In this document: piece by piece, positions 1-6,760 of the stretch
Layout: each line of letters opens with the position of its first letter
Numbering within the stretch: the stretch's first letter is position 1
DNA from: Ruminiclostridium sp.
GTDB lineage: Bacteria; Bacillota; Clostridia; Oscillospirales; Oscillospiraceae
Direction of reading: 5' to 3'
Length of the DNA: 10,427 nucleotides
NCBI GenBank assembly: GCA_017560855.1
Contig: JAFZEB010000018.1
Location: forward strand, 1 to 10,427
Position numbers and translations under genes: made by a program
Notes under the pieces: generated by a model
Database searches by the model: none
Seen by the model: only the letters and a program-made list of their open reading frames with translations
Told to the model about the DNA's origin: nothing

Positions 1-183
1 ACTGCAGGTGTCATCTGCGGCGCAGAAGAGTACCTCTTTGACGGCGACGAGGCTTCCCTGCGTGCCAAGGTGGAGGAGATCATGACTGCCAACACCATCC
101 TGTCCCTGAACGGCGCCAAGGAGCAGGGCATCACTCCCACCGAGTTCGTTTACAAGTACTGCGAGGATCTGCTCTACAAGTAA
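1..183 (+). CDS. C-terminal end of an unrecognised protein (partial, 5' end outside window)
   Basis: An open frame runs from the first base to a TAA at 181-183 and gives the last 60 residues of a protein. It begins TAGVICGAEEYLF and ends PTEFVYKYCEDLLYK. The piece is soluble in character, mixed helical and acidic, with two cysteines and no membrane segment. Codon use matches the following gene. I do not recognise the family from this fragment. The stop lies only 31 bases before the start of the sodium-dependent transporter, with no terminator between, so the two are probably co-transcribed. By inference it may be an enzyme acting on the amino acid that the transporter imports, but nothing in the fragment proves this. 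Confidence 0.7.
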   Translation, partial: TAGVICGAEEYLFDGDEASLRAKVEEIMTANTILSLNGAKEQGITPTEFVYKYCEDLLYK

Positions 184-214
184 GAGGCAGCCTTTTTGAA
201 AGGAAGAGATTACA

Positions 215-1570
215 TTGGAAACTAAGAGAGGCTTTGCCTCCCGTCTGGGCTTCATCATGAGTATGGCCGCCTTCTCCATCGGCATCGGCAATCTCTGGAA
301 GTTCCCCTACGTGGTGGGCAACAACGGCGGCGGTGCCTTCCTGATGGTCTATCTGATCATCGTGCTCATCATCGGCGTGCCTGCCTTCCTCATTGAGCTC
401 ACCCTGGGTCGATCCTCCCAGCTGTCTCCCATCGGAGGCATGCGAAAGCTGGAGGGGAAAAAGACCGGCTGGAGTTCCATCGGCTGGCTGGGCTGTGTAG
501 CCATCTTCATCATTGTCAGCTACGCCACCATGATCGTGGGCGGCTGGACCGGCGGATATATCTTCAAGATCGTCACCGGATCTCTTCAGGGGCTTACCCC
601 CGATGAGATCGCTGGGGTCTTCGGCTCCTTCTGCGGCGACCCCATCATCCTGGCCTTTGCTGCTGTGCAGGCTTTCCTTCTGTGGCTGTGCCTGGTTTCC
701 GGCGTGAAGAAGGGCGTGGAAAAGGTCTGTTCCGTCCTCCTGCCCACCCTGTTTGTTATTATGATCATTCTGGCGATTTACGCCAACACCCTTCCCGGTG
801 CCCTGGATGGTCTGAAGTGGTATGTCACCCCCGACTTCTCTGCAGTTACCACCGACAGTATCGCTGCTGCAGCCACTCAGGTCTTCTTTTCCATCGGTAT
901 CGGTATGTGCTGTGCTTTCGTCTACGGCAGCTATATCGGCAAGGACAGCAACCTGACCCAGTCCGTCACCCTGACCGCTGTGCTGGACACTCTGGTGGCC
1001 GTTCTGGCAGGTTTGATCTGCGTGCCCGCTCTGTTTGCCTTTAACATCGAGCCCACTGCAGGCCCCTCCCTGATCTTCATCACCCTGCCCCAGCTGTTCA
1101 ACGCCATGGGCTCCTTCGGTACCATCTTCGGTGCTCTGTTCATGATCTGCGTGTTCTTTGCTGGCTTTACCTCCATCCTGGGCGGTTCTGAGGCCCTGGT
1201 GGCCACCATCTGCGACTCCAGAGGCTGGGGCCGCAAGAAGGCTGCTACCGTCATTGTGGTGGCCCAGTACCTGTTCAGCATCCTCTTCACCCTGTCCTTC
1301 GGCAGCGGTGCCATTGCCCAGATCAAGGTCATGGGCCTGGGCCTGTTCGACTTCTCCGACTTCATCGCCAGCCTGTGCATGGGCCTGGGCGCTCTGCTCA
1401 TGGTGGTCTATGTCATCCGCCGCTGGGGATTCCAAAAGTTCCAGGAAGAGGCCAACGCAGGTGCCACCGGTCCCATCCGTGTGTATAACTGGATGAAGCC
1501 CTACATCTGCATCGTCTTCCCTGTCCTCCTGGTGGTGGTCATCTACTGGGTGGTCCGGATGTACGTCTAA
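215..1570 (+). CDS. Sodium-dependent amino-acid transporter, NSS (SNF) family
   Basis: 451 residues, close to the length of bacterial NSS proteins such as MhsT. The start is TTG at 215, about ten bases after AAAGGAAGAG (199-208); no ATG is better placed. The family signature of membrane segment 1 is clear: GIGNLWKFPYVVGNNGGGAF at residues 23-42, whose unwound GNLWKFP region binds substrate and sodium. Segment 6 carries the broken-helix motif FFSIGIGMCCAFVYGSY (224-240), and FFAGFTS (314-320) matches the segment 8 Thr-Ser pair of the second sodium site. About eleven hydrophobic helices are visible, the last at 431-447. NSS proteins of this size import neutral or aromatic amino acids with sodium; the exact substrate cannot be read from the sequence. 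It is probably transcribed with the partial gene upstream and is followed directly by a terminator. Confidence 0.93.
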   Translation: METKRGFASRLGFIMSMAAFSIGIGNLWKFPYVVGNNGGGAFLMVYLIIVLIIGVPAFLIELTLGRSSQLSPIGGMRKLEGKKTGWSSIGWLGCVAIFIIVSYATMIVGGWTGGYIFKIVTGSLQGLTPDEIAGVFGSFCGDPIILAFAAVQAFLLWLCLVSGVKKGVEKVCSVLLPTLFVIMIILAIYANTLPGALDGLKWYVTPDFSAVTTDSIAAAATQVFFSIGIGMCCAFVYGSYIGKDSNLTQSVTLTAVLDTLVAVLAGLICVPALFAFNIEPTAGPSLIFITLPQLFNAMGSFGTIFGALFMICVFFAGFTSILGGSEALVATICDSRGWGRKKAATVIVVAQYLFSILFTLSFGSGAIAQIKVMGLGLFDFSDFIASLCMGLGALLMVVYVIRRWGFQKFQEEANAGATGPIRVYNWMKPYICIVFPVLLVVVIYWVVRMYV

Positions 1571-1589
1571 TTCCATTCAGCCAATCTTA

Positions 1590-1632
1590 AAACGGTCTGT
1601 TCCGAAACTGGAACAGGCCGTTTCTCGTGTCT
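1590..1632 (+). terminator. Intrinsic terminator after the NSS transporter
   Basis: A 14-base-pair stem (1590-1603 with 1610-1623, one G-U pair) encloses a 6-base loop and runs into a T-rich tract. It lies 20 bases after the transporter stop and before the uraA promoter, so it separates the two units. Confidence 0.85.
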
Positions 1633-1650
1633 TCTTTGGGGTGAAAACAA

Positions 1651-1679
1651 TTGCAGACCATCAAAATATGTGGTATACT
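1651..1679 (+). promoter_or_regulatory. Housekeeping (SigA-type) promoter of the uracil permease gene
   Basis: TTGCAG (1651-1656) and TATACT (1674-1679) are separated by exactly 17 bases, and a TGG just before the -10 makes it an extended -10 element. The start codon is only about 28 bases after the expected transcription start. The short leader has no room for a PyrR attenuator. Confidence 0.75.
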
Positions 1680-1713
1680 GTCCCGAAAACACTTCGAGAG
1701 GAGATTTGAAATC

Positions 1714-3006
1714 ATGGGTAAGAGAAGAATTATCCAGGTGGAAGACCGTCTGCCCCTGGGGCAGATGATTCCCCTGAGCATCCAGCATGTCTTTGCCATG
1801 TTCGGCGCATCTGTGCTGGTCCCCATCCTCTTTGGTATCCACTCCGGTATCGTTCTGCTGATGAACGGCGTGGGCACTCTGCTTTTTATTCTGATCACCA
1901 AGGGCAAGGCTCCGGCCTATTTGGGTTCCAGCTTCGCCTTCCTGGCTCCGGCAGGCATTGTCATTGCCGAAATGGGTTTTGAATACGCCCAGGGCGGCTT
2001 CGTTGTGGTGGGCCTGCTGGGATGCGTGGTGGCCCTCATCGTTTGGAAGTTTGGTACCGATTGGATCGACATCGTTCTGCCTCCGGCAGCTATGGGCCCT
2101 GTGGTTGCCCTCATTGGTCTGGAACTGGCCTCCAACACCGTTAAGGGTGGTGCCATCGGTGCGGATCTTATGACGGTCAACCCTGCCGGTGGCCTCATGA
2201 TCAGCCCCACCATGGAGATGGGGGATGTGCTGGTCTTTGCCGTCACCCTGGGTGTGGCCATCTTCGGCAGTGTTCTCTTCCGTGGTTTCTTCTCGGTGAT
2301 CCCTCTGCTCATTGCCATGGTCTGCGGCTACCTGACTGCCTGTGCCGTGGGCATTGTGGATTTTACCCCTCTGAAAGAGACCGCCCTCTTTACCATGCCC
2401 CAGTTCCATCTGGCCAAGTTTGACCTTCAGGCCATCCTCACCATCTGCCCCGTCCTTCTGGTTATCTCCGCCGAGCACATTGGCCACCAGGTGGTCACAG
2501 GCAAGATCGTGGACCGTGACCTGCTGAAGGATCCCGGCCTCCATCGTTCCCTCCTGGGCGATAACATTTCCAGCGCCATCTCCGGCCTGGTGGGCAGTGT
2601 CCCTACCACTACCTACGGCGAGAACATCGGCGTCATGGCGGTTACCGGCGTGTACTCTACTCGCGTCATCGCTGGCGCAGGTATTTTCTCCATCCTCATG
2701 GCCTTCGTGGGTCCCCTGTCTGCGTTTATTACCACCATTCCCGGTGATGTCATCGGCGGCATCACCTTCCTGCTGTACGGCATGATCGGCACCTCCGGCC
2801 TTCGCATTCTGGTGGACAAGCAGGTGGACTACAGCAAGAACCGCAACCTGATTCTGACCTCCGTGGTCTTTGTGGCGGGTCTTTCCGGTCTGACCATTTC
2901 CTTTGGCAGCGTGTCCATTTCCGGCATGACCCTGGCGGCGGTCACCGCTGTGGTCATCAGCCTGATCTTCTACGCTCTTGATAAGGCAAATCTGCTGAAC
3001 GACTGA
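1714..3006 (+). CDS. uraA: Uracil permease, NCS2 (nucleobase:cation symporter-2) family
   Basis: 430 residues, against 429 for E. coli UraA, which it resembles along its whole length. It takes up uracil with protons for pyrimidine salvage and is an inner-membrane protein of 14 segments in a 7+7 inverted repeat. Visible markers are IPLSIQHVFAMFGASVLVP near residues 19-37, KAPAYLGSSFAF (65-76), SAEHIGH (252-258) and TTTYGENIGVMA (298-309). E254, H258 and E303 correspond to the UraA residues Glu241, His245 and Glu290, which bind uracil and couple protons, so the protein should be active. The ATG at 1714 is chosen because GAGAGGAG (1696-1703) sits about ten bases upstream; an upstream TTG in the same frame at 1651 is the -35 box of the promoter. 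Single-gene unit between two terminators. The B. subtilis equivalent is PyrP. A related NCS2 substrate such as xanthine is less likely. Confidence 0.93.
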   Translation: MGKRRIIQVEDRLPLGQMIPLSIQHVFAMFGASVLVPILFGIHSGIVLLMNGVGTLLFILITKGKAPAYLGSSFAFLAPAGIVIAEMGFEYAQGGFVVVGLLGCVVALIVWKFGTDWIDIVLPPAAMGPVVALIGLELASNTVKGGAIGADLMTVNPAGGLMISPTMEMGDVLVFAVTLGVAIFGSVLFRGFFSVIPLLIAMVCGYLTACAVGIVDFTPLKETALFTMPQFHLAKFDLQAILTICPVLLVISAEHIGHQVVTGKIVDRDLLKDPGLHRSLLGDNISSAISGLVGSVPTTTYGENIGVMAVTGVYSTRVIAGAGIFSILMAFVGPLSAFITTIPGDVIGGITFLLYGMIGTSGLRILVDKQVDYSKNRNLILTSVVFVAGLSGLTISFGSVSISGMTLAAVTAVVISLIFYALDKANLLND

Positions 3007-3010
3007 TTGG

Positions 3011-3043
3011 AAAAAGCCTGGAACCGATGGTTCCAGGCTTTTT
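3011..3043. terminator. Bidirectional terminator between uraA and the racemase gene
   Basis: A perfect 15-base-pair inverted repeat (3011-3025 with 3029-3043) has five A at one end and five T at the other, so it can end transcription from both converging genes. It starts four bases after the uraA stop and ends four bases before the racemase stop. Confidence 0.88.
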
Positions 3044-3047
3044 GCTG

Positions 3048-3842
3048 TCAAAATTCAATGTCATAGATGGGACCCAGATTGACCTTGCCCCCAATGGTGA
3101 TCTGCTGGAGCTTACTGTCCTTGACAAAGGCTGTGGTGGAAATCACTCCGCCGGGCTGTCGGATGTCCAGCTTGTGCTGGCCGTCTTTCCGGGCGTTCAA
3201 AGCATTCCAGGCAGCTACCGCAGTGCTGCCCGAAGCACAGCTGCGCTCGTAGTACAGGGAATCCGTATCCCGCACATAGACCACAGGCTCCATAGACTTT
3301 TTACGGAACTGCCAGAACATGATTCCGGCTGCAGGAACCTTGTAGGTCTCGGTCAGCTGGCGGAGGGTTTGGCGGATTTCTTCCTCACTGGTTTTTTGGT
3401 CCAGCTGGGAGATGGCATGGAGGATGCCGGGGATGGACACAGCCTTGGCCGATTCCCCGAAGAGCTGGCAGGGGAGGATCTCTTTGGGCAGGGGCATCTC
3501 TGCCATGACCTGGCCGGTGAGGGGATTCACCTGGACAGATAGAGGGGCGTCATATCCGCTGATCTCCACGGGGAAAGTCCGGGACCGGCGGAAACCCTGG
3601 CCGGCCGCATAGTACAGGCCGGCACACCGAAGGGCATTGCCGCAGAATTCCCCGCCCATCATTTCCAGGCGGACGACACCGCCCAGCTGGGGCGGGACCA
3701 GAAAGCCAACTTGCTCTGCATCCAGTTCCCGGATGGAGAGCAGTTTGGCGGCGATGGTCTGGTAGTCCTCTTTGGGGACGGGAGTCATCACCAACAGGGT
3801 GATATTCCCGTCCGGGTCAAGACGCTGGAAGGTCAGTTTCAT
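3048..3842 (-). CDS. DapF-fold amino-acid racemase/epimerase, CntK/histidine-racemase-like
   Basis: 264 residues in the PLP-independent two-cysteine racemase fold of diaminopimelate epimerase. Both catalytic cysteines are present: C67 in GGEFCGNALRC and C202 in ERSCASGSTAV. Several features depart from true DapF. The N-terminal substrate loop reads LDPDGNITLLV (8-18) instead of the usual HGxGNDF, the second cysteine loop is SCASGSTA rather than ACGSGACA, and EQVGFL (43-48) and RQPGG (228-232) are present. From memory these match CntK (histidine racemase of staphylopine synthesis) and related histidine racemases better than DapF. It therefore probably racemises a free L-amino acid, perhaps histidine; this is inference. 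The start at 3842 has AGAGGTG upstream; an in-frame ATG at 3896 overlaps the -10 box. Single-gene unit, with no lysine-pathway or metallophore gene beside it. Databases may well call it diaminopimelate epimerase. Confidence 0.85.
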   Translation of the reverse strand: MKLTFQRLDPDGNITLLVMTPVPKEDYQTIAAKLLSIRELDAEQVGFLVPPQLGGVVRLEMMGGEFCGNALRCAGLYYAAGQGFRRSRTFPVEISGYDAPLSVQVNPLTGQVMAEMPLPKEILPCQLFGESAKAVSIPGILHAISQLDQKTSEEEIRQTLRQLTETYKVPAAGIMFWQFRKKSMEPVVYVRDTDSLYYERSCASGSTAVAAWNALNARKDGQHKLDIRQPGGVISTTAFVKDSKLQQITIGGKVNLGPIYDIEF

Positions 3843-3895
3843 GGCAAATACACCTCTGGCTGCGAAATGGGTCGTTATTTGGGAAATACAAAACA

Positions 3896-3924
3896 ATTAT
3901 AGCATGATTCTTTCTCTTGGTAAA
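3896..3924 (-). promoter_or_regulatory. Promoter of the DapF-fold racemase gene
   Basis: On the minus strand TTTACC (3919-3924) and TATAAT (3896-3901) are 17 bases apart, with TGC just before the -10 (extended -10). The -10 lies about 54 bases from the racemase start. It diverges from the promoter at 4009-4017. Confidence 0.7.
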
Positions 3925-3988
3925 GTCGTAAAGAAGGAAATGACCAAGAAGTGTGACAGGATTTCTCAGAATCTTTACAAATTGGGTG

Positions 3989-4017
3989 TTTTCTCTGGGG
4001 GCGAGATGTGTTATAAT
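3989..4017 (+). promoter_or_regulatory. Extended -10 promoter of the BIG_2 membrane protein gene
   Basis: A perfect TATAAT (4012-4017) is preceded by TGT, an extended -10. The -35 at 17-base spacing is a weak TTTTCT (3989-3994). The leader is roughly 65 bases and contains only a weak hairpin (GACTTCCCC with GGGGTC). Confidence 0.6.
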
Positions 4018-4090
4018 ACTTTGAACTATGCGATAAAACAAGAAACCCGATGACTTCCCCTTATCACACAGGGGTCAGGAGGATATGATT

Positions 4091-5302
4091 ATGAGATACG
4101 ACGATTACGATGATTACAGCCGGTCCTCCCGTGGCCGTTCTGACCGCAGCAGCGGTCGGCCTTCCCGGGACTATGACCGTGGCCACAGCAAAGATTACGA
4201 CCGAGGTTACAGCAGCCGGGATGATTACCGCTACGACCGGGATTATGACCGGGGTTACAGCAGCCGTTCTTCCCGGGACTATGACCGTGGCTACGGCTCT
4301 TCCCGCCGCAATACTTACGATGACTTCTCCGATTGGGAGCGCACTGCCCCCAACTGGGATGACCGTAGTTCCGCACGCAGCCGTTCCTCTGGCAGCAGCC
4401 GGGGCTCTTCCTCCCGCTCCAGTCGGGATTACGACCGGGACTACGCCCGCTCCGGCGGCAACCGCAATGGCCGCCCCTCCGGTAATGGCTCCCGGAATGG
4501 CAGCCGCCCCAGCGGACAGAGAAAAGGCAAGAAAAAGAGTAAGAAGAGTGGAATCCAGATCGTGCCCATTGTCGTTGGTCTGGTGATCATTATTCTGGCG
4601 GCCCTGATCCTCAAGTCCTTCATTGGCGGCGGCGGATCTGATTACGCCCTGTCCATTTCTTCCAAGACCATTGTGGTGTCCGAGACTGCCACTGCCACCG
4701 TCACTGGCCTGTCTGAAGCGGAGACCTATGACATCCAGTGGAGCAGTAGCGACAACGGTGTGATTTCCGTGGACGGGGACGGCGCCACCTGCACCCTGCT
4801 GGCCAAGAGCAATGGCAGCGTGACCATCACTGCCACCGTCAACGGTGAAACTGTGGAAGACACTGTCATGGTGGTGGATGTGGCCCCCGGCGTGAAGGAT
4901 ATCAAGTTCACCGAAGAAGTGGTGGAGATCATCTCCGGCCAGGCCTATACCGTAAACGCCACCGTTATCATGGAGTCTGAGGATATGACCCCTGCCAAGC
5001 TCTCCTGGAGCAGCAGCGACAACTCCGTGGCCCGTGTCAATGACGACGGTGTCATCGAGGCCCGTGAGGTGGGTACTGCCATCATCAAGGCCACCGCAGG
5101 CGAGCAGACCGCTGAGATTGCGGTCACCGTGGTGCCCAACCCTGACAGTGAGACCCACGATGAGAGCGAGTCCACCGGTGCAGAACCGGAAGAGGACGCT
5201 GCTCCCCCTGAGGGTACTGCCGGTGCCGGCGAGGATGCGGCAGCACCTGAGGAAAATACCGATGCCCCTGCTGAAGGCGAAGGCGAGACCACAACTGAGT
5301 AA
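4091..5302 (+). CDS. Single-pass membrane protein: Arg/Tyr/Asp/Ser-rich repeat region plus two BIG_2 Ig-like domains
   Basis: 403 residues; I recognise the domains but no named family. Residues 1-150 are low complexity, dominated by R, S, D, Y and G, with DYDR repeated about six times (for example DYDRGYSSR at 36-43 and 51-59). A basic stretch (RKGKKKSKK, 144-152) precedes one membrane helix at about 155-177. Two Ig-like units follow, about 186-265 and 268-348, each with the BIG_2 pattern (W-S-S-S-D-N, then G-x-A/S-x-I-x-A-T). An acidic, Pro/Ala/Glu-rich tail closes the protein (349-403). The positive-inside rule puts the repeat region in the cytoplasm and the Ig domains outside. ATG 4091 is chosen over ATG 4085 because AGGAGG (4077-4082) is eight bases from the former and only two from the latter. 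Single-gene unit with its own promoter and terminator. A cell-envelope or surface-binding role is inference. Confidence 0.85.
   Translation: MRYDDYDDYSRSSRGRSDRSSGRPSRDYDRGHSKDYDRGYSSRDDYRYDRDYDRGYSSRSSRDYDRGYGSSRRNTYDDFSDWERTAPNWDDRSSARSRSSGSSRGSSSRSSRDYDRDYARSGGNRNGRPSGNGSRNGSRPSGQRKGKKKSKKSGIQIVPIVVGLVIIILAALILKSFIGGGGSDYALSISSKTIVVSETATATVTGLSEAETYDIQWSSSDNGVISVDGDGATCTLLAKSNGSVTITATVNGETVEDTVMVVDVAPGVKDIKFTEEVVEIISGQAYTVNATVIMESEDMTPAKLSWSSSDNSVARVNDDGVIEAREVGTAIIKATAGEQTAEIAVTVVPNPDSETHDESESTGAEPEEDAAPPEGTAGAGEDAAAPEENTDAPAEGEGETTTE
4161..4291 (+). repeat. Direct repeats encoding the SRDYDRG motif
   Basis: A 23-base segment at 4161-4183 recurs exactly at 4269-4291. Between the copies, two near-identical blocks starting near 4193 and 4241 encode DYDRGYSSR. 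The copies are in frame and specify the repeated DYDR unit, so this part of the gene probably grew by slippage or unequal recombination and may vary in copy number between strains. Confidence 0.8.
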
Positions 5303-5305
5303 CAT

Positions 5306-5343
5306 AAAAGACGGACAGGAGAGATCCTGCCCGTCTTTTTCTT
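5306..5343 (+). terminator. Intrinsic terminator after the BIG_2 membrane protein gene
   Basis: Arms 5306-5320 and 5325-5339 pair except for one A-C mismatch around a 4-base GAGA loop, followed by a T-rich tail. The tail directly abuts the promoter of the next gene. Confidence 0.85.
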
Positions 5344-5361
5344 TCTATCCGAAAGAAACCG

Positions 5362-5370
5362 TGGTACAAT
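5362..5370 (+). promoter_or_regulatory. Extended -10 promoter of the hydroxyacid dehydrogenase gene
   Basis: TGG followed by TACAAT (5365-5370) resembles the extended -10 of uraA in this window. The possible -35 (TTTCTA, 5342-5347) overlaps the upstream terminator tail and is poor, so recognition would rest mainly on the TGn element. Confidence 0.5.
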
Positions 5371-5401
5371 GAAAACAACAAGACCCAAAGGAGGTAGGAG
5401 C

Positions 5402-6265
5402 ATGAAGAAAATTGCTTGGATCGGTGTGGGCATCATGGGAAAGTCCATGGTCCGCAATCTTATGAAGGCAGGGTTTGAGCTCCACATTTATGCTCGAACA
5501 CGGGCAAAAGTGGAGGAAGTGATCACAGACGGAGCCATGTTTCATGATACCATTGCCGACTGTGTCAAGGGCTGTGAAGCCGTCGTTACCATGGTGGGCT
5601 ATCCCAAGGACGTAGAGGAGGTCTATTTCAGCCCAGGGGCCATTCTGGAAGCGGCAGAGCCCGGAGCGCTGCTGATCGACATGACCACCACCAGTCCTGC
5701 CTTGGCAGAGAAGCTCTACGCAGAGGGCAAGGAGCGGGGCTACCGGGTGGTGGATGCTCCCGTTACCGGCGGCGACACGGGAGCAAAGAATGGTACCCTT
5801 TCCATCCTGGTGGGCGGCGACAAAGAGGACTATGAGACCTGTATGCCCCTTTTTCAGGCCATGGGCACCAACATCAACTACCAGGGGGAAGCCGGCTGCG
5901 GACAGCACGCCAAGATGGCCAACCAGATCATGATCGCAGGGACTCTGTCCGGGGTCTGTGAAGCTCTGACTTACGCCAAGGCCAAGGGGCTGGACCTTCA
6001 TGTCCTCATCGATTCCCTGGCCACCGGTGCGGCGGGCAGCAAGCAGCTGGATGCCTTTGGAGAGAAGATCGTGGCTGGGGACTATGCCCCAGGCTTCTTC
6101 CTGAAGCACTTTGTGAAGGATATGGGGCTTGCCCTGGAGGAGGCCCGGGCCAGCGGTCTGTCTTTGGATGTCCTGGCTCAGGTCCTGCAGAACTATCGTG
6201 TTTTGGAGGGAGAGGGCTTCGGCGACCTGGGAACCCAGGCTCTCATCAAGCACTATGGTGGATAA
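5402..6265 (+). CDS. NAD(P)-dependent beta-hydroxyacid dehydrogenase (3-hydroxyisobutyrate dehydrogenase family)
   Basis: 287 residues, normal for the family, which oxidises beta-hydroxyacids such as 3-hydroxyisobutyrate or tartronate semialdehyde (or reduces the aldehydes) in the cytoplasm. The N-terminal Rossmann fold has the dinucleotide motif IGVGIMGKSM (7-16). The substrate loop DAPVTGG lies at 118-124 (DAPVSGG is commoner), followed by GAKNGTLSILVGG (127-139). GCGQHAKMANQ (165-175) supplies the catalytic Lys (K171) and nearby Asn (N174), and KDMGLA (239-244) is the family's C-terminal motif. All key residues are present. ATG 5402 is fixed by AAAGGAGG (5387-5394), seven bases upstream. 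Single-gene unit between two terminators, with no pathway partner adjacent, so the substrate (3-hydroxyisobutyrate, tartronate semialdehyde, succinic semialdehyde or other) cannot be assigned. GarR-type and HIBADH-type enzymes look alike at this level. Confidence 0.9.
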   Translation: MKKIAWIGVGIMGKSMVRNLMKAGFELHIYARTRAKVEEVITDGAMFHDTIADCVKGCEAVVTMVGYPKDVEEVYFSPGAILEAAEPGALLIDMTTTSPALAEKLYAEGKERGYRVVDAPVTGGDTGAKNGTLSILVGGDKEDYETCMPLFQAMGTNINYQGEAGCGQHAKMANQIMIAGTLSGVCEALTYAKAKGLDLHVLIDSLATGAAGSKQLDAFGEKIVAGDYAPGFFLKHFVKDMGLALEEARASGLSLDVLAQVLQNYRVLEGEGFGDLGTQALIKHYGG

Positions 6266-6295
6266 ACATCCAATTAATGAATAAGCATGCAAAAG

Positions 6296-6325
6296 AAAAA
6301 CGGCTGCCAACGGCAGCCGTTTTTT
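6296..6325. terminator. Bidirectional terminator between the dehydrogenase and the XRE regulator
   Basis: A 13-base-pair perfect inverted repeat (6296-6308 with 6312-6324) has a 3-base loop, A-run on the left and T-run on the right. It can serve both the plus-strand dehydrogenase and the minus-strand regulator, whose stop is at 6332. Confidence 0.88.
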
Positions 6326-6331
6326 GTAGTC

Positions 6332-6718
6332 TCAGGACTGGAAGAAACCAATATGGGGGTTGAGCAAGTCAAAGGCAACGATGCCAATGAGCACCAGGGT
6401 CAGCACACAGCAGCAGGTGAATAGGCGGATCATCCATTTCTCCTTGTCGGCGATGATACCCTCGTAGAGCTGGATGATCTCTTTGCTGGAAGACTTCTTG
6501 TCAGAGGGGGAAGCCTCCTCCTTGATGCCCACCAGCTCATCCAGAGAGCCGTCCATGGCCATGACCATGTCGCAGACTGACTGGAAGCTGGGATTGTCAG
6601 TCTGGCCAGAGAGGATCCGGTTGACTGTGCCGATGGGGACCCCGGACAGGTCGGAAAGCTGCTGGTTGGTCAGCTTTCTTTTCTCTTTCAGTTGCTTGAG
6701 TTGGTTGTGAATGGCCAT
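6332..6718 (-). CDS. Membrane-anchored XRE-family (Cro/CI-type HTH) regulator
   Basis: 128 residues. Residues 1-64 form a typical XRE helix-turn-helix domain: the recognition part runs TNQQLSDLSGVPIGTVNRIL (17-36), and NPSFQSVCDMVMAM (42-55) is the usual closing helix. A charged Lys/Ser/Glu linker (66-96) leads to one strongly hydrophobic helix at about 98-118, which begins with three consecutive cysteines (102-104) and ends near PHIGFFQS. The DNA-binding head would therefore be tethered to the inner face of the membrane. The start at 6718 has AAAGGTG about eight bases upstream; the frame continues upstream to 6949 without a good ribosome site. It is transcribed away from the 93-residue gene across a shared 268-base region, so it may control that gene and itself. 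Target genes and signal are unknown. Confidence 0.88.
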   Translation of the reverse strand: MAIHNQLKQLKEKRKLTNQQLSDLSGVPIGTVNRILSGQTDNPSFQSVCDMVMAMDGSLDELVGIKEEASPSDKKSSSKEIIQLYEGIIADKEKWMIRLFTCCCVLTLVLIGIVAFDLLNPHIGFFQS

Positions 6719-6738
6719 TTTATCACCTTTGAATACGT

Positions 6739-6747
6739 ATTTTATCA
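6739..6747 (-). promoter_or_regulatory. Possible extended -10 promoter of the XRE regulator gene
   Basis: On the minus strand TGA precedes TAAAAT (6739-6744). No acceptable -35 is seen at 16-18 bases. Transcription would begin only a few bases before the ribosome site, giving a very short leader. Confidence 0.35.
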
Positions 6748-6760
6748 GAAATGGAGTCCG

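Noticed and set aside
1651..1713. Upstream TTG start (1651) adding 21 residues to UraA
   Set aside because: That TTG is the -35 hexamer of the promoter, so it would not be transcribed. ATG 1714 has a good ribosome site and gives the UraA length.
131..3051. Two long minus-strand open frames (131-1576 and 1567-3051) lying opposite the two transporter genes
   Set aside because: They are mirror frames created by GC-rich codon use in the plus-strand genes. Their predicted proteins are His/Gly/Asp-rich with no recognisable domain, and the plus strand encodes unmistakable NSS and UraA proteins.
3843..3896. Upstream ATG (3896) adding 18 residues to the racemase
   Set aside because: It overlaps the -10 box at 3896-3901, and the family N terminus begins at the ATG at 3842, which has AGAGGTG before it.
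3772..4053. 93-codon plus-strand open frame crossing the racemase start and the divergent promoters
   Set aside because: It overlaps the racemase coding region and both promoters, has no ribosome site, and resembles nothing.
4064..5305. 413-codon minus-strand open frame opposite the BIG_2 membrane protein
   Set aside because: A shadow frame. The plus strand has a promoter, ribosome site, BIG_2 domains and terminator, while the minus frame shows only Val/Ala/Gly-rich low complexity.
5345..6310. 321-codon minus-strand open frame opposite the hydroxyacid dehydrogenase
   Set aside because: The plus-strand protein has all catalytic motifs. The minus frame has none and its start lies inside the bidirectional terminator.
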